This document shows positions 41,661 to 54,330 of a stretch of 64,000 nt of DNA, piece by piece. The DNA lies in assembly GCA_963971285.1 (NCBI GenBank), contig OZ020254.1, positions 18,754,932 to 18,818,931 on the forward strand, read 5' to 3'. Each line of letters begins with the position of its first letter. Position 1 is the first letter of the stretch. Under the pieces are notes generated by a model. It saw only the letters and a list, made by a program, of their open reading frames with translations, searched no databases and was not told the origin of the DNA. This DNA is from Astropecten irregularis. Lineage: Eukaryota; Echinodermata; Asteroidea; Paxillosida; Astropectinidae. The position numbers and the translations under genes are program-made.

Positions 41661-41668
41661 AATAAAGA
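41661..41668 (+). terminator. Inward polyadenylation-type signal, left arm
   Basis: TTTCTCAGACAATAAAGAAT contains AATAAA just outside the centre. The right arm has the mirror (ATTCTTTATTGTCTGAGAAA near 43,677-43,696, AATAAA on minus). Any transcripts of the exon-like blocks would thus converge and end ~0.6-1 kb from the centre. Confidence 0.35.
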
Positions 41669-41842
41669 ATATTGTTGAAAAATGACCTAAGCCATTGTGA
41701 CTTCAATTGTGTGACTTCATTGTTATAATTGTTTTATTCCCTTAACATCTCTGTTAAAAATGTGTTTTATAAAGAACTACAAGTCCTAATGTTATTAACA
41801 TTATAAGGTGATTATTGTAAGCATACGGTTGAATGTTTCAGC

Positions 41843-42199
41843 CTAAAAACGGCATGGTGCCACACATTGCGGCTCTCGGCAATAAATTGTCATAATTTGG
41901 TCAGGAGAGTAATAAAACCTACCCTTTTGGCGTTCAGTGTTTCTTAAAAGACAGACCAAGTCAAGAGCTTTCTCAAAATAACGGGAACCTTCCATTTTAT
42001 TGGAGTTTGTAAAAACATGGATGAAGAAATTGGTGTGATTTCTCCCGTGGAGCAGACATGGTGTTACCTCGACGGAACGCAGGCGTGAAATGGCGCGTCT
42101 TGATTTGAACAAAGCATTATTCCCATCATGCTCTAAAAACCATTCAGAATCACTGGGGCATTCAATAAAACAGCGCCCTCTATCTATTGTTTCAGGCAA
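41843..42199 (-). pseudogene. Left-arm copy of an outward-reading frame next to the centre
   Basis: About 118 codons starting PETIDRGRCFIECPSDSEW and including RRAISRLRSVEVT and FFIHVFTNSNKMEGSR. The right-arm copy (43,134-43,508) is ~96% identical in DNA. Of the dozen or so differences most change the amino acid, and a short indel shifts the frame of the last ~15 residues. No family recognised; no sign of protein-level constraint. Confidence 0.35.
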
Positions 42200-42233
42200 A
42201 AAACAATAAGCTTGAGGCTACGTCACTCTGTTG

Positions 42234-43114
42234 CTAGTCTTGTTTCAAGTCGGTACTATCCCGGGCGCGCCCCAAAAGACCGTACTTTGCGGTCTTTTTC
42301 ACCACGATCGGAATATTAACGACTTGAAAAAAGACTAGAATTAGTCGGTTAGTAGTTAGTCTCTTTTCAAGTTCTTTGCACTTGAAATAAGACTAGACGC
42401 CGACCACGCGGTCCTTGTCTTATAAAGACGGTAGTTAGTCTCTTTTCAAGTATGATCTATTCCGAGCGTCCTGAAATAGACCGCAAATCACGGTCTTTTT
42501 AGGCGTGCCATGGATAGTGCGTACTTGAAACAAGACTAGACACTGATCACGTGTTCCTTGTTTTTTGGTCGGTAGGTATTCTCTTTTCAAGTCTTAATTA
42601 TTCTGTGCGTCCTAATATGGACCGCAAATTATGGTGTTTTTAGCTTTTCCTGAGATAGTGCATACTAGAAACAAGACTAGACACCTTAGTCGTGATTTTG
42701 TCAATTTTTAACCGTTTTTGAGGTTTCTTTATCACAGTATTGGCTAAAAAGCCGTTGTTACATAATCAAAATACTAGCAGGCGTTTAAGACTTATTTTCA
42801 AGTATCTGAATCAAGCAAACAGCTAAAAAGATCGTAATTTGCAGTCCGTTAAATTTAAAAATAGACAAGGAACACGTGGTCAATGTCTAGTCTTGTTTCA
42901 AGTACCAACTATCTCGGGCGCGGCTGAAAAGACCGTACTTTGCGGTCCATTTTACTACGCACAGTATAGTTAAGACTTGAAAAGAGACTAGCTATACGGA
43001 CTAAATATTTATAGTCTTTTTTCAAGTCTTTACTATCCCGATCGTGGTGAAAAGGACCGCAAAGTACGGTCTTTTAAGGCGCGCCCAGGATATACCGACT
43101 CGAAACAAGACTAG
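42234..43114. repeat. Central array of ~104-bp quasi-palindromic modules
   Basis: Five complete modules: 42,234-42,338; 42,436-42,539; 42,579-42,680; 42,887-42,990; 43,012-43,114. Each is framed by CTAGTCTTGTTTCAAGT-type and ACTTGAAA-AGACTAG-type inverted ends. Most hold a hairpin core GACCG...CGGTC (42,278-42,294; 42,479-42,495; 42,931-42,947; 43,055-43,071), some a CCGGGCGCGCC block. Extra half-modules lie at 42,357-42,396 and 42,789-42,803. The outermost modules mirror each other exactly in position about 42,674. Confidence 0.85.
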
Positions 43115-43133
43115 CAACAAAGCAACGTAGCCC

Positions 43134-43508
43134 TTGGCCTATTGTTTTTTGCCTGAAACAATAGATAGAGGGCGCTGTTTTATTGAATGCCCCAGTGATT
43201 CTGAATGGATTTTAGAGCATGATGGGAATAATGCTTTGTTCAAATCAAGACGCGCCATTTCACGCCTGCGTTCAGTCGAGGTAACACGATGTCTGCACCA
43301 CGGGAGAAATCACACCAATTTCTTCATCCATGTTTTCACAAACTCCAATAAAATGGAAGGTTCCCGCCATATTGAGAAAGCTCTTGACTTGATTTGTCTT
43401 TTAAGAAACTCTGAAGGCCAAAAGGGTAGGTTTTATTACTCTCCTGACCAAATTATTATATTATTGCCGAGAGCCGCAATGTGTGGCACCATGCCGTTTT
43501 TAGGCTGA
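43134..43508 (+). pseudogene. Right-arm copy of the outward-reading frame
   Basis: Same frame as 41,843-42,199, opening PETIDRGRCFIECPSDSEW; the extra N-terminal MAYCFL comes from arm DNA outside the shared frame and is probably not real. Ends differently from the left copy because of the indel near 43,461. Function unknown. Confidence 0.35.
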
Positions 43509-43802
43509 AACATTCAACCATATGCTTACAATATCACCTTATAATCTTAATAACCTTACTGTAGAAGGCATATATTTTCTTATCAAACACATTAGACAAA
43601 GATGTTAAAGAAATGAAACATTAATAACAAAGAGGACAAATTTAAGTCACAAAGTCTTAGGTAATTTTTCAACAGTATTCTTTATTGTCTGAGAAACAGC
43701 TCAGATCTCTGGCTTCCATATACTACATATTCCTGCCTAAATCACATACGAAATTCCAAACCATTTGTAAATTCAGGGAAAGACTTTCATATATATTTTT
43801 AG

Positions 43803-43939
43803 GCATTCCCGGAGATTAGTCCACTCTGGTTAGCTGGTACCCAGACCCAACAGATGAAGAGTCATATCTAGTAGAGTTTAATTACTGTAGGAGCTGGGTA
43901 CCAGCTAAAGTACCAGTGTGGACTAATCTCCAGGAATGC
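43803..43939. repeat. 137-bp hairpin MITE, right arm only
   Basis: Ends GCATTCCCGGAGATTAGTCC and GGACTAATCTCCAGGAATGC, inner mirrored AGCTGGTACCCA / TGGGTACCAGCT. Absent at the mirror place in the left arm (about 41,560-41,610). Its interior CCCAGACCCAACAGATGAAG resembles a segment near 572-600. Confidence 0.8.
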
Positions 43940-44046
43940 TGATTTTTCAGACTTTCATAGTGATGGTCATCTGTGGAACTCTTTAAGAACATGACAACTA
44001 CCATGACAAAAACAGCAATTAAAAGGAAAAGAGTGCCTAGTGTTTC

Positions 44047-44225
44047 AATAGCACTCCGCACTTGTGCTAAAAATAGCACACCGGAACTCAGACAAAATTA
44101 CATTGCAACCATGCAAATGTGTGGTATGTGCGCGTGCATGCATGGTGTACACTACATGCGTGAGTCAATGTTTGTCTGACATCCGGCCGGGGACTCGTGT
44201 CACGTCATTAGTGCGGTACGCTATT
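44047..44225. repeat. MITE related to 38,935-39,071
   Basis: Ends AATAGCACTCCGCACT and AGTGCGGTACGCTATT. Interior contains CATGCATGGTG and GTGCGCGTGCATG, shared with the left-arm copy. Its own mirror position in the left arm is empty. Confidence 0.7.
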
Positions 44226-46089
44226 TTCAATCACAGCAGGGTTGTTCTCAGCATTTGTGAAAGATTCCCAGAATATGCATTCTGCTCAAATTAATTTCCA
44301 TTTCAAAGAAGCATTATATTTGTGATGTCTGAAAAATCACTGTTTTTCTTTCTTTGTTCAGATCCTTAAAAGGCTGAGATGGTTTGACTTTGGAGACGCA
44401 AGAGATGACTTCCGTGTAAATCTACCTGAATGACATCAGAAGTGAAGTGTCGGCATACGTTTGGACATCTCAACATTTCTTCAGCTACAAGATCTCAATT
44501 TAACATCAAAAGATGGAAGAAATATTTCAAAGTATTCTACAAAAGTATCTTCAAACATCAGAAGTAAATCTTGAGGATTGCCACATGACAGAATTCTTTT
44601 ACCAAGATGAACATAAACAACCTATTCATTTGTAGAAAAACTGGAGCGTTCAACTTTATTTAAGAAATATTTTTGCCTCCATCTGAACCAGAGACTCCTG
44701 CCTTGGAAGAAACTTTAAAACTTCAAGGACTGAATTTGGCAAACTGTGTTTCACAGTTAGATGGACTCGTTAACAGTTATTGTACATTGAAGTGATTAAA
44801 GATATGAGTGCCTGGTGCACTCAGTTGTTGTGTGCTTTATTTGAACCAAAATAATTCTGGTATCTGGTCATGTTCACTTTCACATAGCTGCGGCAAAGAC
44901 TTTTAGGCCAAGCGTTCTTTTTGGAATTTTCTTTTCAACTGTTCAGGTTTCTTTTTTTGTTTTAAATTTATTCAGAAAATTTAAATTCTTTTCACTACCA
45001 AAAAATGAAAAAGCTTGAAAAACCTGAAAAAACTTGTAGATTTCATTGACGAGTACCAAATGCAAGTAGTTATTGAATTTTACGCAAATCTGTTACAATC
45101 TGAGAGCAAAAATCGACGGTGTTTAACATGACTTCATATGCATGTAGCAAAACTTACAAATGCACGTTATTGACCAGATTCCAGTCTTTTTTTGGCATTT
45201 GCATTGAAACGATGTGAATGGTTGGTAATTTGCCAGTTGATATCCTTGACCTTGTTACCTATCTTTTCAAGTAATGATTTAAGCTGTCACGATAGATTTT
45301 TGGAATTAAAAAAAAGAAATGCATTAAAGAAAATCTTGATTTGTCTCAACAAATGGCCCATGTACTGATCAAAATCAAATATTTTTAATAGCAGTAGATT
45401 GTACATCTCCAAAATTCGAAAATTAGACGGTTGATTCTGAGATGGTTGTGTTAAATAGTGCAACATTGTTCAGCAACTATTCAGCTGCAAACAAAGTAAT
45501 TTTCATTCAATAAGGATGTTTGGGGCAATTTGGGAATAATAAACACAAATTCTCAACAATTAACAAGAGTCAGGTTATCAGCTGGCAAATTGTCACCATA
45601 CCTTAAGTGGTTAACCATAAGTACATGTAACCTGTTACCATTAACTGAGTCAGTAAGCGAATTCAAATAAGTATTACTTGTGCTAAAATAGACAACCTCT
45701 CTTGGCATTTTGAAATTTATTTTTTTCATTTGTATGATGTGCCCAATTTCTTTTTAAAAAATCAAATAACCTGCATCTGAAATCAACTGTTTGTTTTGCA
45801 AATACATTTCCGGCCAGAAATTTTCACCTGACTTTTTACACATTGCAGAGCGAAAAAAAAAATTCATCCTCCAAAATAATTTTGGATACATTTTTCATTT
45901 CAAGTTACGCATTTTTTATTTTCAATTGCGCATTTTACGTTTGGGTTTTAGAGAAAAAGAAAACTAAATTCTCAAGTGACAATTTGAATCTGACTCACTT
46001 AAGGTAGCAGGTTACTACTGGTTTAAAGGGTGCCGATCCATACATGTATATTATTCTTTGACCTTTCCAAATTGTCTGCGCTCCAACAT

Positions 46090-46460
46090 CAGAATTGCGT
46101 ATTGCTTGACTTTGTTCGTTCACATTAGAATCATCGTGTTGCACCCAAAAGCACTTTCCTGCAAATACAAAAAGGAATACAAAGAAAGAAACTTAGATAT
46201 GCGCGTCAACATTCAAAAGTAACATCAGAAATGCGTATTGCTTGACTTTGTTCGTTCACATTAGAATCATCGTGTTGCACCCAAAAGCACTTTTCTGCAA
46301 ATACAAAAAGGAATACAAAGAAAGAAACTTTGATATGCGCTTCAACATTCAAAAATAACATCAGAATTGCGTATTTGCTTGACTTTGTTCGTTCACATTA
46401 GAATCATCGTGTTGCACCCCCAAAAAAGAAACTTTGATATGTGCGTCAACATTCAAAAGT
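46090..46460 (-). repeat. Right-arm tandem units mirroring 38.8-39.4 kb
   Basis: Three ~136-bp units (TTGACTTTGTTCGTTCACAT ... GCACTTTCCTGCAAATAC), the third shortened. Read on the minus strand the first keeps the frame GKC, QHDDSNV, EQSQAIRNSDVGAQTIWKG and then ends differently from the left-arm copy. Confidence 0.7.
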
Positions 46461-49400
46461 CATTCTTTGCATCTGTTCTGCTATTTTGCAAGTTCTCTTA
46501 TTCAAACGAACATAAAAACTAAAAATTTCTTTTGCTTTAGTTGCGCTATAATGAGAAAAATAAGGTCATAGGTTAGGTTTTAAATGGCATCTTTGCAAAG
46601 GGTCTGCATTGCAAGTTGAATTGTGTCCCAGTCATACAACCTTTAGGTAATTTACATATGACCTCTGTGCAGTGCCAGGTTAATGTGTATGGAGGTCACA
46701 TGGAAATTGCCAGAAGTTTGTATTGTTGGAACTGTTTCAATAAGCATCTTTGAAAATGGTTCATAGCGAGAGGGCGCTGTTGATGCAGGATAAAGTCTGC
46801 TCAAATAGCGCCCTCTTACTGTTGTCCATTTTTCAGAGAGGCTGTTTGCAATGAAGTCCCTTTAAAACCAGTTAAGTGTACTCTTGGTTAACCACACATA
46901 TTTGTACATAGAGGGGGTACTTCAGGTATTGACAAAATAAAAATGCAAAAAGAGATCACTGTCTGTTGTGTCAATTATTTTTTTTATTATTTTTTTTTTA
47001 ATTGCAAGTGCCGGTTGGTGCGCCCTCTGCTGTCCAGAACATGAAGCAACTTAATGACCCAAGTATATCGGCTGATAAAGCGCCCTCTTGAGTTGAAACC
47101 AGACTTAGTGTTCCTGGTATTCTGCTCCATAGGCGTTCTGCAACACACATTTCAACAACCTCATTGCCTATGCAGGCTTTTGTTGGCATGCAAATGCCGC
47201 GCATTGAAAAGACTAACAAAGCCTGAACAAAGCTCAGAAAGGATTCATTGTTGTACACTTAAATCTTAATAGACCTGCATGGGTGTACTTCAGACTTCAC
47301 CCCCTGTTCGGGCAACCAGGCCACTATGTTCTTAGAAGACATTTTGGGGGTAAACTTTGGGGTAAAAAAAGGAAAAAATAAAGACCGATTCATTTGGACA
47401 CTTCCACTCCATCACTAATTGAGTCCTTGACCTTCAAAATGACAACAACTTCAGCCCAGATGATGATGTGCTGACCAGAGAAACAAAATTTCAACATGCA
47501 GCTTACTTAAAATTTTGGATTAACTTTTTTTACCCCCAAATTTGATAATTTTTATATGCATTCTGAATCAAAATGTACCCACTGAAAAAACATGAACTCA
47601 TATGCGCAGTAATGAAACAATCATGTCCTCATGGATTTCTTGGTTTTACTTGTGTAATAGAAGAATGTTATCCTATTATTTTCTACGCTAATCACTTAAT
47701 ACCTTAACTTAACCTTTAACTGGCCTGATGCTTAAATTTGTATTTAAATTTGCTGTTCTGATACGTTCCAGGTTGGAACAGGTTTCAAATAGCTTGGGAT
47801 TTTTTTAGTTATTTCTTTTCATAATTAATTATCACCCTCCTCACTTTTTTGTTGCATCTTCTTCTTATTCTTAGCTTTATTTTAAGAGCGTCAAAGTTAA
47901 ATCCTATGTAAGCTTATCAGATATCAAATCTGCAATGAAAACTGATTTTGTTTAATGTTCCATCAATTAGGCATGTGACAGTCGTTTAAATGTTTAATTA
48001 ATTAATTTTGTTAGCACCCTTTTTTTTTTTAAATAGCATTGCTACAGATTGCTGTAGATATGCATGCTGCCACGAAAATTATTGTGACATCATCATGACG
48101 TCATCAAAAAGACAATTTCTACTTTATCCCCTCTACAACGGCTAATCACCTTGAAACTTGGTGGGTATGATCAAAATGTTTCTTATAATTTACCAGTTAT
48201 TATGATGTCATTATGACATCATCAGATTTTTACTTGATAACTTGGCAATAACTGCTAAATCGGTACATATGGAAATAGACAATTCACTGTTATCAGCCTA
48301 ATAAGCAACTTAAGACAAATCGGAACAGCTAAGTGTTTGTCCAAGAGATAAATGTCTAGTTATTATTTGTTTCTGTTGCAATATAGTCATTTCTATACAA
48401 GCCTATTAGGGCATCTGAAAATGCCGAATATTAGTTTATTCCATTTTGTTACAGTGATCTAATTATTTTTAATCTCATTAATCATACTGACTTTGTCAAT
48501 ATGTTTACCTATGTGGAGATAAATACTGCAAAGTGAACTAAAGTGAATTGAATCCTAATGTAGATAGATGGTTTATACCATAGGTTTAGGAATCCTAGAC
48601 CTAGTGCCTTTCTCTTTCAAAATCTAGATTACTGGTTTCCTACGTTAGTATATTTTTCAAACTAATTGACTGATTATTATTGATGTGTTTAAATAAACCT
48701 GATTAATTTTTGATAAAATATGGCGTACACTAGTCAAAATGTTGAGAGGACCACTGGTTACATAACGCCTTGATGCGACTCATTAAAGATTATTTACATG
48801 GATTTTACTGGAAATTGTTCATTTGTTTCGGGTTTTTTAGGTGAAAAATGTTCTTGTGTTCCGACTACCCTATTAGAATTGAAGTATCATTCCCTAAGTT
48901 TGATTTGATTACTATTTGTTATTTTTATTATTATTATTATCAATCATCCGCATGATTTTTGTCTAAGGCCATAGCCCAATTTTTATGGAAATGCCCCATT
49001 ATTGATTTGTTTAGATATTAATAATGTTATTATTCTTATGATTTCCTTATTGTGATCTGATTATTCCTTATTGTTTTTATTTAGTTTTTGTATGTTTTCA
49101 ATCTCAATTATTGTACTGACTTTATCAGTATTTTTTAGGGTTACATTTATATAAAGATATTAAACTTGCTGTGGATATATTATGGTTATTTCAGCCTTTT
49201 TTGTTTCTGTCCTTTGGTTAAATCACAGTGGCCTTCTTAGCAAGACTCAATATCAACTGTTTCCAAACTGAAGAAAATTATGCTCATCTACATCGGTGAA
49301 GGGTAATAAATTATTTGCATATTTTGTTATTGTTATCTGATTATTCTTTGATATATAGTTATTTTAGCTTATTTTAATTTCTGTCCTTTGGTTAAATTAC

Positions 49401-50202
49401 TGTGGTCTTCTTACTAAAATTTAATATTTATTTTTATGTTATCATTTTATCACAGCACTACAGCTTGCTTTATATTTTAAGTGGTCCCTCTTGCCTTCCT
49501 ACACAACCCTAATTTCTACTACACAAGTGAAACCAATGGTCAAAACCTGAGAACTGTAACAAAGTAAACCAGCAATGCCAAAAAACTGTTTCTCTAATCA
49601 TCACATCAACAACTGAGTAGAGGTCACCATCATCTATCAGGTCAAGAGCCCCCTCAGATCAGAAGCAGATGTCCTATGCAAAAGGGTTGGTCATCGTGAC
49701 CGGCCTAAAAAGAGACCTGGTTACACAGGAACAGTAAGATGAAGGGTACCAACTTAGGATAACAAAAGTATCAGTGCGAAAAAAACTGTGCGAAAAAAGG
49801 GTCCTCTGTCCTTCGCACCAATCATACAAGCGCTATCAGCATCTTAGTGTACAACAATCAATTCCTTTCTTCTAGTTTTTGCCGCAAGCAGAATTTGGGT
49901 ATGAGCTTGTCAAATCATGTGAGGCAGAACACTTACAGAGTAGAATACCAGCAACACTGAAGACAGGTTTCACTCAAGCTGACGCATATCAACCAATGCA
50001 CCCGGGTCATTAAAGTTGCTCCACATCCTATAGACAGCAGAGGAACGCACCAACCGGCACTCACATGCTCGTCTGAGCTTCTTTCCTATGTGTATTTGAT
50101 CTGTACAGGATTTAAACACTTTAACAACAGATTATAACAGTTTGAAATAACAGTATGAGAATTACTCCAACAAACAGAGTTGATATCAGCTCCTTAATAT
50201 GT

Positions 50203-50583
50203 GTCAATCTACATGGGAAGAAAATTTTAGACAAGACAGGTTTTGTTCTGTCCTGATGAAAAATTGCTTTTGGCAACTTTAGTTTTGAAAAGATTATTTT
50301 AGATTTTGTTGGCAAAAATACATTTTGTCATGATGTTTTGAAAAAGTTTCGAATTTTCAGATACACACAGTCCAAGGGATTTGGCACACAATTTAGTAGG
50401 AAACATCGGTATTTCGAGAGCAACACGAGCAAATATTCGCAGCTTTTTCGGTGCTTCTGCATGAATATTCATGCATTTTCGTGTATGTGTACATACAATT
50501 TTAGTTGTGTCAATCTACATGGGAAGAACATTTTAGACAAGACAGGTTTTGTTCTGTCCTGATGAAAAATTGCTTTTGGCGTT
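50203..50583. repeat. Local duplication in the right arm
   Basis: TGTGTCAATCTACATGGGAAG and GACAAGACAGGTTTTGTTCT occur at about 50,203-50,290 and again at 50,507-50,583. The left arm has one version (34,920-35,010), so this duplication is private to the right arm. Confidence 0.7.
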
Positions 50584-52166
50584 TGCAGTTTTGGAAAGAA
50601 CATAAATAAATTTTGTCATGTTTTTGAAAACGTTTTGAATTTTAAGATTAACAAAGTTCAGGCCATGAAATAATAGTATTGAGTGTGAAATATGCAAATA
50701 TATACTAGTTTTTCAGTGGTTCTGCATGAATTTTCATGCATTTTCTTGTACGAGACTACAAGTACATACAATTTTATGTAGTTAGTTATTGTTGCATAGC
50801 ATGCAGCGCATGATCAATCTGTCTGTTGAAGAAACTCACATACCGACATGCAGAAAACATTTTTTAAACAGCAATAATATAGAATTTTAGAGTGCATTCA
50901 CTTGAAATGATGGAGTTGATCATACGGTCTTTAAAACAATTTTTGGAAAAATTCCCCCCCCCCAAAAAAAAAAAAAAACATGAAAAGAATAAAAAAGAAC
51001 AAAAAAAAAACCCGAAAATGAATAAAAAAGAATTTGAAAAGTATAAATTTGAAACTTTTGTCAAACCCACATTTTGGACATCAGACACATACAACTCCTG
51101 TCACTTGAAATGAATGAACCCTAAAAACGTGTACATACATAGTAAGAAAATATGGTTCAGGATTGTGAATCACATTCTAACATAAAATGGAGATGGAATT
51201 TTGCTATAAAAAAGGTTTGTTTCAAGTCCCACCCAGGGGTACAATTGGTAAGAGTCTGAGATTGTGCAGAGGATGAGAAATTTATGCAGAAAATGTAGAA
51301 AGGATTATGAGTGAAACATACTGTCTCAATACTATCTAAATACATGTTTTATGTCCATGAAGAGGATTGATGCTGACATTTCAGAACAATTCCAAAAATG
51401 ACTAGAATTGATGTTTTAGAACTAGAGATCAAACGATGGAAAAGACTTCCAAAAAAGCTCTGAAAAAATTGATGACAGAAAGTAGTGATAATTGATCTTT
51501 TTTTCAACTCTAAACAGCTTAACTGTGATACCAAATCCTGAACCACTATGCAAGTTGAAATATTTTACAATGAGAAGGGATGGATCCATTTGTGAAAGAA
51601 ATTACGAAAGTGAAGTGGATAACAAATTGATGGTGCAGCAGCATGATAAAAATTTGATGGTAGAATTTGGAAATCATACTAAGAATGTTTCAGAGAAAAA
51701 GCCTGATCATTGTGGAAAGTTGCCCCAACCAGGGGAAAAGGGACTAACATGAGCAAAAATACAAAGTAGCAAGTGGACCTGATAAATAGTTCCCACCCAG
51801 GAGAAATTGTTTTGTGTTATATGGACACAAGGTGTGACACACAATACATAATTGATTTGCCACCAAGGCAGTGTGATAATTTGGGGACTTAAATACTACT
51901 ACAATGTCATGAATCCATCCCAACTTTGACATAAACCCTAGCTTGCTGTCAGAAACACACAATGCACATGACCACTTTACACTGCATTTGACAAAATTCA
52001 CAAGTTTAAGAGTTGTTGGCATTTGTTTGTATGCATTAAACCTGTACATAGTTTTGAGTTAAGAAAGACCAAATCTAAAAATTATTTTCCTCTTCATATC
52101 ATGGCCATCTCAGGCAAGAATTTGAATTTTTTTAGATAAATTGCAAAAGCCAACTTGTTCAGCAAT

Positions 52167-52479
52167 AAGGAAAAAGGTGATCGATGTCACGCGGTGTTGT
52201 GTTGCTGGTAGCGACGCTTGGGCTGCTGGAACTGCTAGCCTTCATCAGGCAACTGAAGAACTGGATGCAGCAGTGTCACTCTGGTGGGCGTTGGATGCTT
52301 CACTCCGTGGGTGGTTGGGGGCGGGTCCTCGGCGTGGCTTCGGTGGTTCCGTCAGTGGCGTTGTGGTGGTCATGTTGCCGGATGGTGAGAAGGCAGAATC
52401 CGGGGATGTAGCAATTCCAGCAGCTGAAACGTCGCTACCAGCAACACAACATCGCGTGACATCGATCACCTTTTTCCTT
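52167..52479. repeat. Foldback element, right-arm copy
   Basis: Mirror of 32,742-33,072: AAGGAAAAAGGTGATCGATG ... GATCACCTTTTTCCTT. A 120-codon open frame over it is a product of the foldback sequence and is not called as a gene. Confidence 0.75.
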
Positions 52480-54330
52480 AACTGTAATTTCCGCGATGAA
52501 TAATCCTTTCCTTGTTCAGCAATGATTAACACAAACATTCAGCTGTCATAGCATTGAGTATTTCTTCAGTACAGCAAGCAAACAATACAAATGTATGACA
52601 ATAAATTACACATCAATGAAGTAAACAAAACTAGATGTCAATGTATGGAGGTAAACCAAAGCCCACTTGGTTAGCTAGGCTCATAAGGTAAGGTTCATTT
52701 CATAGTTTTTCAGTTGAGGGGTGTCTGGTTCAAATCCCACCAGGGGCACCATGTGGATCTGCCATCATTCACCACTGTCACAAAATTGTCTTTGATCACC
52801 TTAACTCTCACCTATGAGCATAAACTGGGTTTCTGGTTCAAATCCCACCAGAGGCACCAATGTGGATTGGGTTTTCACTTGATCAGACAAGTTTATTCAA
52901 TAATCTAACCTAACGTTTCTGGTTCAAATCCCACCAGAGGAACTATATCAGTGTTGAAATCCTTATGTCAAAGTAATTGTCTTTCAGCAATGCTACACAT
53001 TCTTGATCACAGAATTGTTGTTGTTTTGGGTTTTTCTCTTGAAGATATTTGGTTGGTCTCTGGTTCAAATCCCACCAGAGGAGCCTGATAGCTGCAAGTT
53101 TTTATGAGTAATCCTACTGAGATTTACCACCTACATTGACATCCGACATTACATAGTTACATAATTACATAAAAAACTTACAATTCTAATGCACAAATAT
53201 TGTAGTAATAATAGATAAAATAATTCAATTTACTTTATGATGACTCCTTCTAGTACTGGACAGGCAACATCACTTGAATGGGTGACATCTCATTGGTAGA
53301 ATGCCTTGACAAGATCACCTAATACAATAATAGAAATAGAGAGAGATTGGTTAACCATTTAACACGCACTGATATGACTATGTACATCCATAACAAATAC
53401 AAATTCATTTCAATTGTTTGTTTTACAGGAAAACACATGATTAGTTGAAATCATTAGTTGAGGTGGAAAGTAGAAGAGAGGGTCTTAGCCAAAGAGAGCT
53501 TCAGGCGCTGAAGATGTTGTGAGTGAGGGAATCTGTCCAGGATGCAAAGTCAAGGTCTGGGTTGGACATGAAAGATGATGAGTCTTTTGGGTTAAATAGA
53601 AGCACACCATCGGCTGAGGAAGACCACTCTGCTAGGAATTCGCCATCTTAGGGTGAGGTCTTGTATCCCTAGTCAATGCATTGGCTATTGAAGTCGTTAG
53701 TAGTGAGCCTTGGTCTACTCTGCTCGCTGGTGGCTTGTAGACATTGATTACAGTCGTCTCTTTGTACCTTGGTGGCGATCCACTCAACCTCTTCACGAAA
53801 CATTGTGTCTGTTCACATGTCACAAAAGACTCATGACTATCTGTGAAGATTCCTGTTTTTGGATCTTTCCAGTCATGTGTTATCCTTTTTAAGGTTAAAC
53901 ATCTTGACTAACATTTAGCAGTAGAAGTCACACTTACTTGATTGATGGATAACTGATATCAGATGATGCTCATAGTACCAGCCATGTTGTGTACTGATGG
54001 GAAATACAGTGAGTACAGGCGCTGGTATGTAGGGTCTTGGCATCAGTTGAGATCAGGCTGAGCCAGGTTGAAAAAGATCTAACCTGTGATCATAAGAAAA
54101 CAACATTAAAATAATTTAATGCAATGAGATCACAATGTACATGTACTAACAAGTACCAGCCAAACATCAGTGACTGACAAGGTACAGGAATGGAAATTCA
54201 TTAACTCCTGGTTCAAATTCCCCAGAACTTAATTGTGATAGCAATAAATCGTAGTAACTCAATAATAGGCCAAAGGTAAGATACATGAGATGAACAAGTC
54301 TAAGAATGATTCAATACTTGTCAAAATTTA

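Noticed and set aside
52141..52503. 120-codon open frame in the right arm
   Set aside because: Lies over a foldback MITE; the mirrored left-arm copy is not open in that frame.
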